Notes: generated from the letters alone by a model not told the origin. DNA of 43,769 nt from Alphaproteobacteria bacterium (GCA_016764775.1 JAESRE010000018.1:1-43769), one strand, 5' to 3'; shown: positions 36,181 through 43,670, counted from the first letter of the stretch. Translations and numbers: made by a program.

Positions 36181-36533
36181 GTCGTTCCGCCCTTCTCGCG
36201 AATATCGTCTTCTTCAATACTGCCGTACGCTTCTTTAATACGGACGATCAAAGCCAGTCCCAAAGCGGTGGTGGCAATGCCCACAACAATGGCGGTCAGG
36301 ATCAAGACATGCGGCAAAGGGTTGGCATACAGTTCTGTGCCTTCTTCCAAAATCGGAGCCGCACCGCCCTTAACCTTGGCGATGCTGATATACAGAATGA
36401 ACACGGATGTCTGGAAAATATTCAGCCCGATGATTTTCTTGATCAGGTTGCTTGTCGCGATGACGAGGTAAAAGCCCGTCATCATCAGGGCAATCACAAT
36501 CCAGTAATTGAAAAGACCTAATACTACGCTCAT
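36177..36533 (-). CDS. mrpC: Antiporter subunit MrpC (NuoK-like)
   Basis: This 118-residue protein has three hydrophobic helices. NLIKKIIGLNIFQTSVFILYI and ANPLPHVLILTAIVVGIATTALGLALIVRI are typical of MrpC and its complex I relative NuoK. The segment between helices two and three carries the ANPLPHVLILTAIVV block that marks the family. MrpC sits in the membrane core between the B-type and D-type subunits. It overlaps the fused A/B gene by four bases at its start and mrpD by four bases at its end. Confidence is high because motif, size and position agree. Confidence 0.93.
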   Translation of the reverse strand: MSVVLGLFNYWIVIALMMTGFYLVIATSNLIKKIIGLNIFQTSVFILYISIAKVKGGAAPILEEGTELYANPLPHVLILTAIVVGIATTALGLALIVRIKEAYGSIEEDDIREKGGTT

Positions 36534-37540
36534 TGCCCGCCCTCTTTCGTATCTTCAGGCAGGCGAATACCGCGCCCCGCAAAGTTGAAAAAGACAGACA
36601 TCATGACGGCGGCCACACATATGCCGACGCCCAGCTCCACCAAGAGAATACCCATATGCTGGCCGTGAATGGGGTCGTGGTGGTCCAGCGCGTTGTAATC
36701 CAGATAGTCGCCGCCCATAAACATGGCAACGAGACCCGTAACGCCGTACAGCATCACACCGAAGGCCATTGTCCAGTAGATCAATTCCGGTTTGATGATT
36801 TTATAAACGGCCTGCAAACCGCTGATCATGGTGTAGAGGATGAAGGCGGTTGCAAAGATCACGCCCGCCTGAAAGCCACCGCCGGGGCTGTAATCCCCGT
36901 GGAACTGCACATAAAATGCATACAACAAAATCAGCGGTATAAGGATTTTGGCAATCACATGCAAAACCGTGTGACGGCGCAAACTCGCAGTATCCGCAAA
37001 TTGCCAGTATTTACGGCCCGACCCGTCAGACAAAAAGCCGAGCAATGCCAGAACGCCGATACCGGCGGTGAAGATCACAAACACCTCACCCAGCGTATCA
37101 AAGCCTCTGTAACTGGCGAGTACGGATGTCACCATATTCGGAATATCGATTTCCTGCCCCGACTCCTGAATGTAACGCGGCGCCACATGGGTGTGTGACG
37201 GCGCTTCAGCATCACCGTAATACGGCATATCGAACGTCGCATAGACCAAAGCGGCCCCTGTTATAGCGACAACAATCAGCGGCAAAAGCGGCGTGTGGGT
37301 TGATTTTTTGGCGTGCGGTTCAGGGTCCCATTTTTTACGGGTCAGCGCCAAAGTCCCCAGCATCAAAATCGGGGCTATACCCGCACCAATGGCGGCTTCG
37401 GTCAACGCCACATCGGGTGCGTTCAAATTCAGGAAAAACCCGGCAGACAGCAGACTGTAGATGCCGAAAACCATAATCACGGCGAAAAGGTCACGTATAA
37501 ACACGCTCGCCAACGCCGTGGCAATCAACATGGTCAGCAA
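36530..37540 (-). CDS. mrpB: Fused antiporter subunit: MrpA C-terminal (DUF4040/MbhE-like) plus MrpB
   Basis: Three membrane modules are joined in 336 residues. First is a DUF4040/MbhD-like part (1-65, with TEAAIGAGIAPILMLGTLAL). Second is an MbhE-like part (85-170, with ASYRGFDTLGEVFVIF, the motif of the MrpA C-terminal end). Third is a full MrpB domain (about 190-325, with GDYSPGGGFQAGVIFATAF and FMGGDYLDYN). In typical Mrp operons the first two modules belong to MrpA; here they are attached to MrpB. The start is unclear: TTG at 37540 and ATG at 37531 are the first ordinary starts. The family-like IDIIIDIALL stretch continues upstream to 37564, where only ATA or ATC codons are available. 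It overlaps mrpC by four bases. Confidence 0.9.
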   Translation of the reverse strand: MLTMLIATALASVFIRDLFAVIMVFGIYSLLSAGFFLNLNAPDVALTEAAIGAGIAPILMLGTLALTRKKWDPEPHAKKSTHTPLLPLIVVAITGAALVYATFDMPYYGDAEAPSHTHVAPRYIQESGQEIDIPNMVTSVLASYRGFDTLGEVFVIFTAGIGVLALLGFLSDGSGRKYWQFADTASLRRHTVLHVIAKILIPLILLYAFYVQFHGDYSPGGGFQAGVIFATAFILYTMISGLQAVYKIIKPELIYWTMAFGVMLYGVTGLVAMFMGGDYLDYNALDHHDPIHGQHMGILLVELGVGICVAAVMMSVFFNFAGRGIRLPEDTKEGGQ

Positions 37541-37560
37541 CGCTATGTCGATGATGATGT

Positions 37561-37884
37561 CTATGACTCTTCTCCATTATCGTCGAGGACAGGTTTCAAC
37601 TTTTCCTGCCGTGCGGTTTTGGCCAGTGCGTGGGCCGCAGTGGGTCCGGTATAGGCCAAGATCAACAACAGAAGCAACAGTTTCAGAACCATCAAGACCG
37701 AAGAGCTTTGTAAAACAAGACCGAATATGATCAACCCCACACTCAGCGTGTCTGTGATACTGGCGGCGTGGAGGCGTGAATAGAAGTCAGGGAAACGGAA
37801 AAGACCGATTGCCCCCGTAATGCCGAGAAACCCGCCAACCACGATGCAGAACCAGCTTAAGATATCGAGAGCCATCTCCATCAT
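37561..37884 (-). CDS. mrpG: Antiporter subunit MrpG
   Basis: This 107-residue protein has three helices and the strongly conserved MrpG stretch LGITGAIGLFRFPDFYSRLHAAS (split here as GLFRFPDFYSRLHAAS with an upstream GITGAI), followed by SVGLIIFGLVL. YTGPTAAHALAKTA near the end is also typical. It is an accessory membrane subunit of the antiporter, packed next to MrpE and MrpF. It overlaps mrpF by four bases (ATGA). Two further in-frame ATG codons follow the first; the family fold begins after them. GGAGAAGAG near its 3' end (37575-37567) looks like the ribosome-binding site of the next gene. Confidence 0.92.
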   Translation of the reverse strand: MMEMALDILSWFCIVVGGFLGITGAIGLFRFPDFYSRLHAASITDTLSVGLIIFGLVLQSSSVLMVLKLLLLLLILAYTGPTAAHALAKTARQEKLKPVLDDNGEES

Positions 37885-38153
37885 TGATGCCCCTCCTGCT
37901 GCCGATCGTGGTCATATTCGAAAAAGCGCAGAACCGCGATAATGCCGATAAAGTTAATCAACACGTACACCAGCGCGATATCGAGGTAAGACGTATCGCC
38001 CGCAACCATCCCCAAAACGGAGACCAGCAAAACGGTTTTCGTGCCGAACATATTGACGGCGAGAATGCGGTCAAACAACGTCGGACCGATAAAAGCCCGC
38101 AGTAAAGCGAGGGCCATAACACAAACAACAGCGAGACAAGCAGCCAGATACAT
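37881..38153 (-). CDS. mrpF: Antiporter subunit MrpF
   Basis: This 90-residue protein has three hydrophobic helices with the family motif FIGPTLFDRILAVNMFGTK, where the Pro-Thr and Asp-Arg residues are conserved in MrpF. It ends in a charged tail. MrpF is an accessory subunit of the Mrp complex, and mutations in homologues abolish antiport or bile-salt efflux. The gene begins two bases after mrpE and overlaps mrpG by four bases, so all three subunits are probably translated together. Size, motif and order agree. Confidence 0.93.
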   Translation of the reverse strand: MYLAACLAVVCVMALALLRAFIGPTLFDRILAVNMFGTKTVLLVSVLGMVAGDTSYLDIALVYVLINFIGIIAVLRFFEYDHDRQQEGHQ

Positions 38154-38155
38154 GT

Positions 38156-38632
38156 TTATGCAGCCTCCAGTGCCGTAACGCGTCGGTCCATTTCGCCTTT
38201 TTTCAATTCTTCCGCCGCCGCTTTCGTCAATGCATGCACTTCCAGCACATCTTCACGTACGGACAATGTCACGGTGCCCGGCGTCATTGTAATCGAGTTC
38301 GCATACAGAACCTTGGCCACATCCGTTTTCTGGGTTGCGCGCACTGTGAATATTGTCGGGCTGATCGAGGATTTGCCGAGCCATACGCGTTTTGCAACGT
38401 CGATGTTGGACACAACGATCTGGCCGATCATCCACAGCAGGTAACCGGGCAAACGCCATGCAGGCATAATAATAGGGTAGGATTCCGCGTCCTTGCTTTT
38501 CATGCGCATGATCAGCGCGATGACGATAACGATAGAGATTGCGCCGAAGGTGAGAAGCAGCGGCTTGAACATCCCTGAGCTAATCAGCCAAAAGCTTGCC
38601 AAAATAAGCACGAAACCGAAAATTTTACTCAT
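38156..38632 (-). CDS. mrpE: Antiporter subunit MrpE
   Basis: This 158-residue protein (ATG at 38632; a GTG at 38644 would add four residues) has two N-terminal hydrophobic hairpins. RLPGYLLWMIGQIVVSNIDVAKRVW follows in the MrpE position (quoted in part: GQIVVSNIDVAKRVW). The cytoplasmic C-terminal domain carries ANSITMTPGTVTLSV, a nearly invariant MrpE signature. It is the first gene of the nine-gene antiporter operon, preceded by a good promoter at 38682-38709. MrpE stabilises and activates the complex. Neither start has a clear Shine-Dalgarno sequence. Confidence 0.93.
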   Translation of the reverse strand: MSKIFGFVLILASFWLISSGMFKPLLLTFGAISIVIVIALIMRMKSKDAESYPIIMPAWRLPGYLLWMIGQIVVSNIDVAKRVWLGKSSISPTIFTVRATQKTDVAKVLYANSITMTPGTVTLSVREDVLEVHALTKAAAEELKKGEMDRRVTALEAA

Positions 38633-38681
38633 AAGGGGACTCACTTAAATGCTTCAAACGAACGTCTTTTTTCCGGGAATT

Positions 38682-38709
38682 AGTATAGGGCAGCGGACAA
38701 AAATGACAA
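38682..38709 (-). promoter_or_regulatory. Putative sigma70 promoter of the Mrp-type antiporter operon
   Basis: On the minus strand the -35 element TTGTCA (38709-38704) and -10 element TATACT (38687-38682) each match the consensus at five of six positions, with a 16-base spacer. The site lies directly downstream of the ABC permease stop, 50 bases ahead of the mrpE start. Transcription should begin near 38675. All nine antiporter genes lie in tight order behind it. Confidence 0.65.
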
Positions 38710-38712
38710 TGT

Positions 38713-40182
38713 CTATCGGGCGCTTTCTTGCGTTTTCAGACCACCGACGGAAAACCTGAACACGAGAAACGCGATCAGAACCTGTGCGAGGACAGGCAAA
38801 ACGCCGGCAAAAAACTCGGGACCGCCAACAGGATAGAAATACAGCATGGCATTGAGCAGCACATCTTCGCGATCGGCCCTGCCTATATCCATGTTCTCGA
38901 TCATTGAGGTCACAAAGAACGGCAGCAGCCCGTAAGCCATGATGAAGTACAGTACGAGCAAGAAGCCTTTATGCTTTTCAACCCGCCCTAACAGAATGCT
39001 GTGAAAGACGAGACCATCACGCATGGTGAATAAAATCATGGCTGTCGTCACGGGCAATATCGGAATGCCGTCCAGCTCTCGCGTCATGCGCTGTACAAAG
39101 GCGCCTTCATCAAAAAACAGGACCCAGCCGATATTTGCGACCAGATATACGGGAATAAGAAGCAAGGTCGCGCCGACCCATCCGGGTGTGTTTTCAAGGA
39201 AGCGCTTCCACTCCTTATTTTTGAACGCATAAAACCAGCGTCTGTATTTCGCCAGACCGGCCGATTCCATAAAGACGGTGAAATATGTTCCGGCCATGAT
39301 GATGAAGAATGCGACAATGAACTTCGCCGTTATGTTCTGTATCATGTCGGGAAGGTGGCGGTCCCAGCTATTGTCCATGAACCCTGTGACATAGATGCTG
39401 AATGTGACCAAAAACGCCATCAATACAATCGGGGAATTTCTAAACTGCAATTCTTCGCGGATATTCCTTTGAATCGCCATGATGATCCAGAACAGGAAAA
39501 AAAGCAGCGAGCTGATAATCGCCGTGTAAGACGAAAGCTCGAACATGTGCCAGTCGATCAGGTCGGTATCGTTGATGTTCTGGGCATCCAGATCCCCGCC
39601 GATGGTCAGGGAGAATACCGTGCTGGATACAATGAACCCTAAAATGAAGGGTATCCCTGCGCCCGTCTTTTTCTGCCGTAAATTTTGCGTGCCGAATAAA
39701 AATGCGCTGGCATGGCCCATGACGCCCGCGAACACCAGATACATGATCAAACTCAGCGAAGACGGGAAGGCTTGCTTTAATTCTTTCAGGTATCCGACCT
39801 CATCCAGATAGGGATAGGAGAACAGGATCACGCCGATGAGCAAAAAGCCCGCATACCAAGTGTATGAGGTGGAACCGAACAGCTTGCCGATTACAATATC
39901 CCACGGGCCGAGCGCGGACATCTTCTGAAAGTCCCAGGTGTTCAAACCCACGTCGCTGTTCGATGCACTGGCAGCTTCGTACCCGCCCCACAAAAACACA
40001 ACCACAAAGAAGGTATAGACCGCTGGCAGGAACAGGCTGGCTTGCCAATATCCAAGAAACACATAGTCAGAGCTGCTTCCGATATAGAGTATAAGCGCCA
40101 GAATAATCGGCATAACCGCCAGACGGAACGGTGAAAATTTCAGCCAGAGGTAACGGTGGAATTCAGGATTAACGATGATCAT
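38713..40182 (-). CDS. ABC transporter permease, ABC-2-like membrane protein
   Basis: This 489-residue polytopic protein has roughly 10-12 hydrophobic segments, starting with VMPIILALILYIG near residue 23. I recognise no specific family signature. Its role as a permease rests on the overlapping ATPase gene upstream (4-base ATGA) and on helix content compatible with ABC-2-type exporters. It is larger than the usual six-helix ABC-2 permease, so one polypeptide may carry the membrane part of two subunits, or extra helices. It may equally be a membrane protein of unknown type served by the ATPase. The gene ends just before the antiporter promoter. Confidence 0.72.
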   Translation of the reverse strand: MIIVNPEFHRYLWLKFSPFRLAVMPIILALILYIGSSSDYVFLGYWQASLFLPAVYTFFVVVFLWGGYEAASASNSDVGLNTWDFQKMSALGPWDIVIGKLFGSTSYTWYAGFLLIGVILFSYPYLDEVGYLKELKQAFPSSLSLIMYLVFAGVMGHASAFLFGTQNLRQKKTGAGIPFILGFIVSSTVFSLTIGGDLDAQNINDTDLIDWHMFELSSYTAIISSLLFFLFWIIMAIQRNIREELQFRNSPIVLMAFLVTFSIYVTGFMDNSWDRHLPDMIQNITAKFIVAFFIIMAGTYFTVFMESAGLAKYRRWFYAFKNKEWKRFLENTPGWVGATLLLIPVYLVANIGWVLFFDEGAFVQRMTRELDGIPILPVTTAMILFTMRDGLVFHSILLGRVEKHKGFLLVLYFIMAYGLLPFFVTSMIENMDIGRADREDVLLNAMLYFYPVGGPEFFAGVLPVLAQVLIAFLVFRFSVGGLKTQESAR

Positions 40183-41114
40183 TGCGCGTTCACCTCTTTG
40201 ACATCCGCCAGATCCATGTAGGCATCTTTGAGGGTTTTTTGCGTGACGATGAATTGATAGACGGGAAGCTCTTTCTCGACGAGGTGCTTGAGAAATTCGC
40301 CCTGTGCTTTCTGATCACCTGTAAAGGTAACGACAACGCCGTGTTCGGATGTTCGCATCTCCGACACACCGTCATAGGTTTCGATCAATTTCGTGTATTC
40401 TTTCTTCACGCTTTGAAGCGCGATCTGGATCGTCATATTCTGCGCGGCCTGATGATCCGACAAGATCACGTGCGACTTTATTTCTCCGTCGCGCAGGACG
40501 ATCATGTCGGTACAGTAATCTTCGAGTTCGGCCAGAATGTGCGAGGAGACTATAATCGTCATACCCTTTTTCTTCAGGCGGAGCATCAGTTCGGAAAACT
40601 TGATCCGCGCTTCGGGGTCCATGCCCGAGGCAGGCTCATCCAGAAAAATGCATTTCGGGTTATGCACCAGCGCCAGCCCGACACCGAGCCTTTGCTTGTA
40701 CCCTCTGGAAAGCGACCCTGCTTTCTCATCGAGGTATTTTTCAATATCGACTTCTTTTGCGAGTTCGGCAATTTTTTGATCCAACCCTTCAGTCGGCACT
40801 TTTTGTGACCACGCCATGTAGGTCAGGCATTGTTTGACGGTGAGGTTTTTATAGACGCCGAAGAAATCCGAGAGATAGCCCATATGCTGGTGGGCTTTAC
40901 GCGGCTGGTCATGCACATCGATACCGTTGACGATGACATGGCCGCTGAGCGGGGTTTCCAGAGATGTCATACATCGCAACAGGGTTGTCTTGCCGGCGCC
41001 GTTCGGCCCCACCAGCGCAGTTACGCTGCCTTCTTTGATTTCGAACGAGATATCATTCAAGACCCGTTTTCTCGGGTACTCAAAATTCAGGTCTTTAACG
41101 CTGATCAAACTCAT
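40179..41114 (-). CDS. ABC transporter ATP-binding protein
   Basis: This 311-residue ATPase has the Walker A motif GPNGAGKTT (residues 36-44), the signature LSRGYKQRLGVGLAL (from 135), Walker B CIFLDEPASGMDP (from 155, catalytic Glu160) and the H-loop SSHILAELEDYC. The C-terminal 80 residues form the regulatory-type extension seen in ABC-2 exporters of the CcmA/NatA/GldA kind. It powers the membrane partner encoded downstream, with which it overlaps by four bases. The substrate is not evident. GAGA about six bases ahead of the ATG at 41114 can serve as the ribosome-binding site. Confidence 0.93.
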   Translation of the reverse strand: MSLISVKDLNFEYPRKRVLNDISFEIKEGSVTALVGPNGAGKTTLLRCMTSLETPLSGHVIVNGIDVHDQPRKAHQHMGYLSDFFGVYKNLTVKQCLTYMAWSQKVPTEGLDQKIAELAKEVDIEKYLDEKAGSLSRGYKQRLGVGLALVHNPKCIFLDEPASGMDPEARIKFSELMLRLKKKGMTIIVSSHILAELEDYCTDMIVLRDGEIKSHVILSDHQAAQNMTIQIALQSVKKEYTKLIETYDGVSEMRTSEHGVVVTFTGDQKAQGEFLKHLVEKELPVYQFIVTQKTLKDAYMDLADVKEVNAQ

Positions 41115-41196
41115 GGATGTCTCTGCTGCCCCCTCATGCTTTGAACAGAGTAATATGTTTGGCGCGGGTTGTCAGTGCCCTTTATTCACTCTTCTC

Positions 41197-42324
41197 TTAA
41201 CCCTCCAGCGTGAGCGCCTCTCCGAAATCGAGATCGGACCATGCGGAAGATTCCGGGGAAATCAGGGCTTCACGCGCCGCCTTCATACGCTGGCGGCCTT
41301 CCTTGTTTTCCGCCGCGACTTTATTGCGGTCAAAGCCCAGCTTCGGTTTAGGGTCCAGCATAGGCACCAGTTCATGCTCGCTGCACAGGGCGCAGGCTTC
41401 CTTGCTCAAGACAGGTAACGCGATTTTCAAACGCAGTTCGGCTTCGGACATTTCGCGTGTCTTTTTCTTACCGTCAGGCAATGTGATTTTCTCGGGGTGT
41501 TTCAACGCATTTATTCCGGTCTGCGCGTCGATGATTTCCTTTACCTCAACCTCGATCTGGTCGATGCAGTAATTGTCCGCCGGGTCTGTGCTGGCCACCG
41601 GAGAGGCAATGCCTTCGTCTTGCGCAATTTCCAATGCGACGATAAATGTTCTACCTTCATACACCGCCGGTCTGAAAATCGTGATCTTCTCGCGGTCGCT
41701 GCGGGTCTCGACACCGGGGAAAACCTTTTTGTCGCGGGCTTTTTTACCGAACAATTCCCTGAATGGCTCGGGCAATTGCTTGACCTTGCTATCGCTTAAA
41801 TTGCGGATGTCACCCAGACGGCCGATAGCGCTCGAGAATAGTTTGATTTTTCGTTCTGCACGGAACAACGCGGGCGAATCTTCCGTCGCCGACATACCCC
41901 ATTTGATCATCAATACATTTTTAAGCGGTTCCAAACGGGCCTGTATGCCCGCTTCGGGGATTCGGTGATCCTTGTCCGTTAAATCGATGCGGTAACGCGC
42001 ATCCTTACCATGTGTTAGACGTCTGAAAACCTTGCCGGACCGTATGTCTTCGTCAAGGCGGTTAAAGGCTGTAGATGCTGTTGGGTAACGGGCGGAGGAG
42101 CGTTTTATATTGCTGAAAATACGGCGGTAATTTTCCCGGCTATGGTTTTCGGGTTTGGCTGCCTGAAGCTTGTATTCCAATTCAGGAAAAACCTCGTCAT
42201 CGGTTCCCGACAACGCTTGCAGGTGCTTTTCAAGCTCTTGCTCGAAAACCTCCTCCGCAGAAAGCGGTGCTTCTTGCTTGGTTTCTGCACCGACCGTATC
42301 CGGTGCTATGGTTTCCCCGTTCAT
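41197..42324 (-). CDS. Conserved-looking protein of unknown function, 375 residues
   Basis: I do not recognise this protein. It is soluble in character with no signal peptide or membrane helix. The first 40 residues are acidic and probably disordered or coiled (EEVFEQELEKHLQALSG). A basic segment follows (KRSSARYPTASTAFNRLDED). The middle part alternates beta and helix, including ITIFRPAVYEGRTFIVALEIAQ. Two cysteines form a CxxC-type pair in ACALCSEHELVPMLDPKP near residue 320. Its codon use resembles the neighbouring genes, so it looks native. The ATG at 42324 has no clear ribosome-binding site. It stands alone between the ABC pair and the DUF4919-like gene, all on the minus strand; the gap to the ABC ATPase gene is 82 bases and contains nothing recognisable. 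Confidence 0.7.
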   Translation of the reverse strand: MNGETIAPDTVGAETKQEAPLSAEEVFEQELEKHLQALSGTDDEVFPELEYKLQAAKPENHSRENYRRIFSNIKRSSARYPTASTAFNRLDEDIRSGKVFRRLTHGKDARYRIDLTDKDHRIPEAGIQARLEPLKNVLMIKWGMSATEDSPALFRAERKIKLFSSAIGRLGDIRNLSDSKVKQLPEPFRELFGKKARDKKVFPGVETRSDREKITIFRPAVYEGRTFIVALEIAQDEGIASPVASTDPADNYCIDQIEVEVKEIIDAQTGINALKHPEKITLPDGKKKTREMSEAELRLKIALPVLSKEACALCSEHELVPMLDPKPKLGFDRNKVAAENKEGRQRMKAAREALISPESSAWSDLDFGEALTLEG

Positions 42325-42362
42325 AACGCAGCATTTCTAAAAAATTAGATATGTGCGCATCA

Positions 42363-42387
42363 TGCAAAACCGCCGGAGAGTTTTGCA
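42363..42387. repeat. Perfect 8-bp inverted repeat in the 93-base gap
   Basis: TGCAAAAC (42363-42370) and GTTTTGCA (42380-42387) flank a 9-base GC-rich loop. The hairpin lies 31 bases after the stop of the DUF4919-like gene and 39 bases before the start of the 375-residue gene. No U-tract follows on the minus strand, so it is not a classical terminator; an operator or a weak hairpin terminator is possible. Confidence 0.45.
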
Positions 42388-42417
42388 AGAAAATAATTAT
42401 CCTATGTAAAAGAGACT

Positions 42418-43155
42418 TTATTGCTTACGGATATCAAGCGTATATGACTGCGCTTCTTCTTCTCTGCGCTCGATGACCTTCATGGGAATTGTGGTATTCA
42501 CAAACAAGGTGAAGGTACGACCCGTATCGACATTCTGGACTTCATGCATGTTGTAATACACGACGCCTTCCTTGCGCGAAACGGTGCTGAGCGGTCGTAA
42601 GCGCAACCTGCCCATCAGAATAATTTCTTCCTGCATGGTGATCACATCATAGGCCTGCTTCAGAGTATATCCGTTGCCCGAGATCATAACAGTTCTGATC
42701 AGCCCCTCTTTCACCCAACCAAAGAATTCAGGATTGCCGAAACGTTTGTCGTCCTTGGCGAGAGATAAAGCCTGTGTGACGACATCTATATTGGCGAGAT
42801 GGTTGGTCACCACGGTTTTATAAGCCAGCATCGCGGATTTAACCCGTTCGGGGTCTTCATCGTTCATGACGATAAAGGCGTAGTTGTTCATCTCTTCCAG
42901 CGCTTGCTCGCTCATCGGGTCATATTGCGGAGTCTGGCTGTAATAGATACGGAATTGCATGAAATCGAATTTGGGCGGTTTGTTTTTCAGCGCGTCCCTG
43001 ACCATCTGGTTGTAATACGGAACGTTCTGGTAGCTGGTATACCCTTGGTTATCACCCGTTTTACCCGTGCCATAGATTTGTGCGTGCGCAGAACCCGAAA
43101 CAAGCGCCGCAGCAAACAGGACAGTCAGAATGGTGAAAACCCTCTTCATATGCAT
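42418..43155 (-). CDS. Secreted DUF4919-like protein
   Basis: This 245-residue protein has an N-terminal signal peptide (about residues 3-25, with cleavage likely after SGSAHA), so it should be periplasmic or surface-exposed. The mature part begins with a Tyr/Gln-rich stretch. It then has FDFMQFRIYYSQTPQYDP and, near the C-terminus, ISGNGYTLKQAYDVITMQEE with YYNMHEVQNVDTGRTFTLF. The pattern SGxGxTxxxAYxVIT followed by a TGxxxTLxxN strand is what I recall for DUF4919, a domain of unknown function. Start codons at 43155 and 43149 are both possible; the latter gives MKRVFTIL directly. No Shine-Dalgarno is visible. A terminator lies between it and the upstream gene, so it probably has its own promoter. 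Confidence 0.72.
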   Translation of the reverse strand: MHMKRVFTILTVLFAAALVSGSAHAQIYGTGKTGDNQGYTSYQNVPYYNQMVRDALKNKPPKFDFMQFRIYYSQTPQYDPMSEQALEEMNNYAFIVMNDEDPERVKSAMLAYKTVVTNHLANIDVVTQALSLAKDDKRFGNPEFFGWVKEGLIRTVMISGNGYTLKQAYDVITMQEEIILMGRLRLRPLSTVSRKEGVVYYNMHEVQNVDTGRTFTLFVNTTIPMKVIERREEEAQSYTLDIRKQ

Positions 43156-43187
43156 ATTTTAGCACGGCGCAAAGGTCCGCGCATAAA

Positions 43188-43213
43188 AAAAGGCGGATAA
43201 ACCCCCGCCTTTT
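43188..43213 (-). terminator. Rho-independent terminator after the 112-residue gene
   Basis: A 9-bp stem AAAAGGCGG (43188-43196) and CCGCCTTTT (43205-43213) with an 8-base loop is followed on the minus strand by an unbroken run of seven T (43191-43185). It lies just downstream of the stop at 43236 and upstream of the DUF4919-like gene. Confidence 0.8.
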
Positions 43214-43235
43214 CAACCTGTTTTCAAGATAGCGC

Positions 43236-43574
43236 TTAAAGCCTTTGATCCATCGGACAACCTTCGGCCGCCCAACCTTCAAGGTCAGAATGGATAATGC
43301 TTTCAGGGCCGTAGCACGCCTTTTCCAGCAAAGAGATAACATTCATATTCGGTACGCGCATCTTTTCGGCCAGAAAATCAGCACCCGCCTGCATACCCTC
43401 GAGGCAAGATAATGAGGCATCGGGAGATCCGCTATTTTTTGTAAGATCACGGCCAACATTGGCAATGGCGCCGCTCAGAAGGCGTTCATCGAATTCATCA
43501 CACTCAGGAACGTCAATTGTAATAGTGCCCTCGTCCCAACAAGCGAATACTTCAGAAGATATTTCTCTAATCAT
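43236..43574 (-). CDS. Small soluble protein of unknown function, 112 residues
   Basis: I do not recognise this protein. It is acidic, has no signal peptide or membrane helix, and contains four cysteines (in VFACWD, PECDEF, SLSCLEG and KACYG) plus a fifth near the end (EGCPMD). The middle is predicted helical (CLEGMQAGADFLAEKM). AAGGA upstream of the ATG at 43574 is a good ribosome-binding site, and a strong terminator follows its stop, so it behaves as a real gene. A terminator at 43597-43631 separates it from tuf, but only about 25 bases remain between that hairpin and the ATG. It may therefore be expressed by read-through from tuf or from a very close promoter. Confidence 0.65.
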   Translation of the reverse strand: MIREISSEVFACWDEGTITIDVPECDEFDERLLSGAIANVGRDLTKNSGSPDASLSCLEGMQAGADFLAEKMRVPNMNVISLLEKACYGPESIIHSDLEGWAAEGCPMDQRL

Positions 43575-43596
43575 TTTACGCAGTCCTTTTAAACAA

Positions 43597-43631
43597 AATC
43601 AGGGGCACCTTATGAAAAAGCGCCCCTGATT
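43597..43631 (-). terminator. Rho-independent terminator after tuf
   Basis: A 10-bp stem is formed by 43597-43606 and 43622-43631, with TCAGGGGC/GCCCCTGA at its core and a 15-base loop. On the minus strand it is followed by TTTGTTT. It lies about 40 bases downstream of the tuf stop codon. Confidence 0.78.
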
Positions 43632-43670
43632 GCAATATAAATTATGTTAATTACCTAAGTAGGCGTTCGC

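Noticed and set aside
31240-38632. Complex I (nuo) or hydrogenase operon
   Set aside because: NuoL/NuoN-like and NuoK-like proteins are present, but MrpE, MrpF, MrpG and MrpB signatures accompany them, and no Fe-S, flavin or NiFe subunit is encoded.
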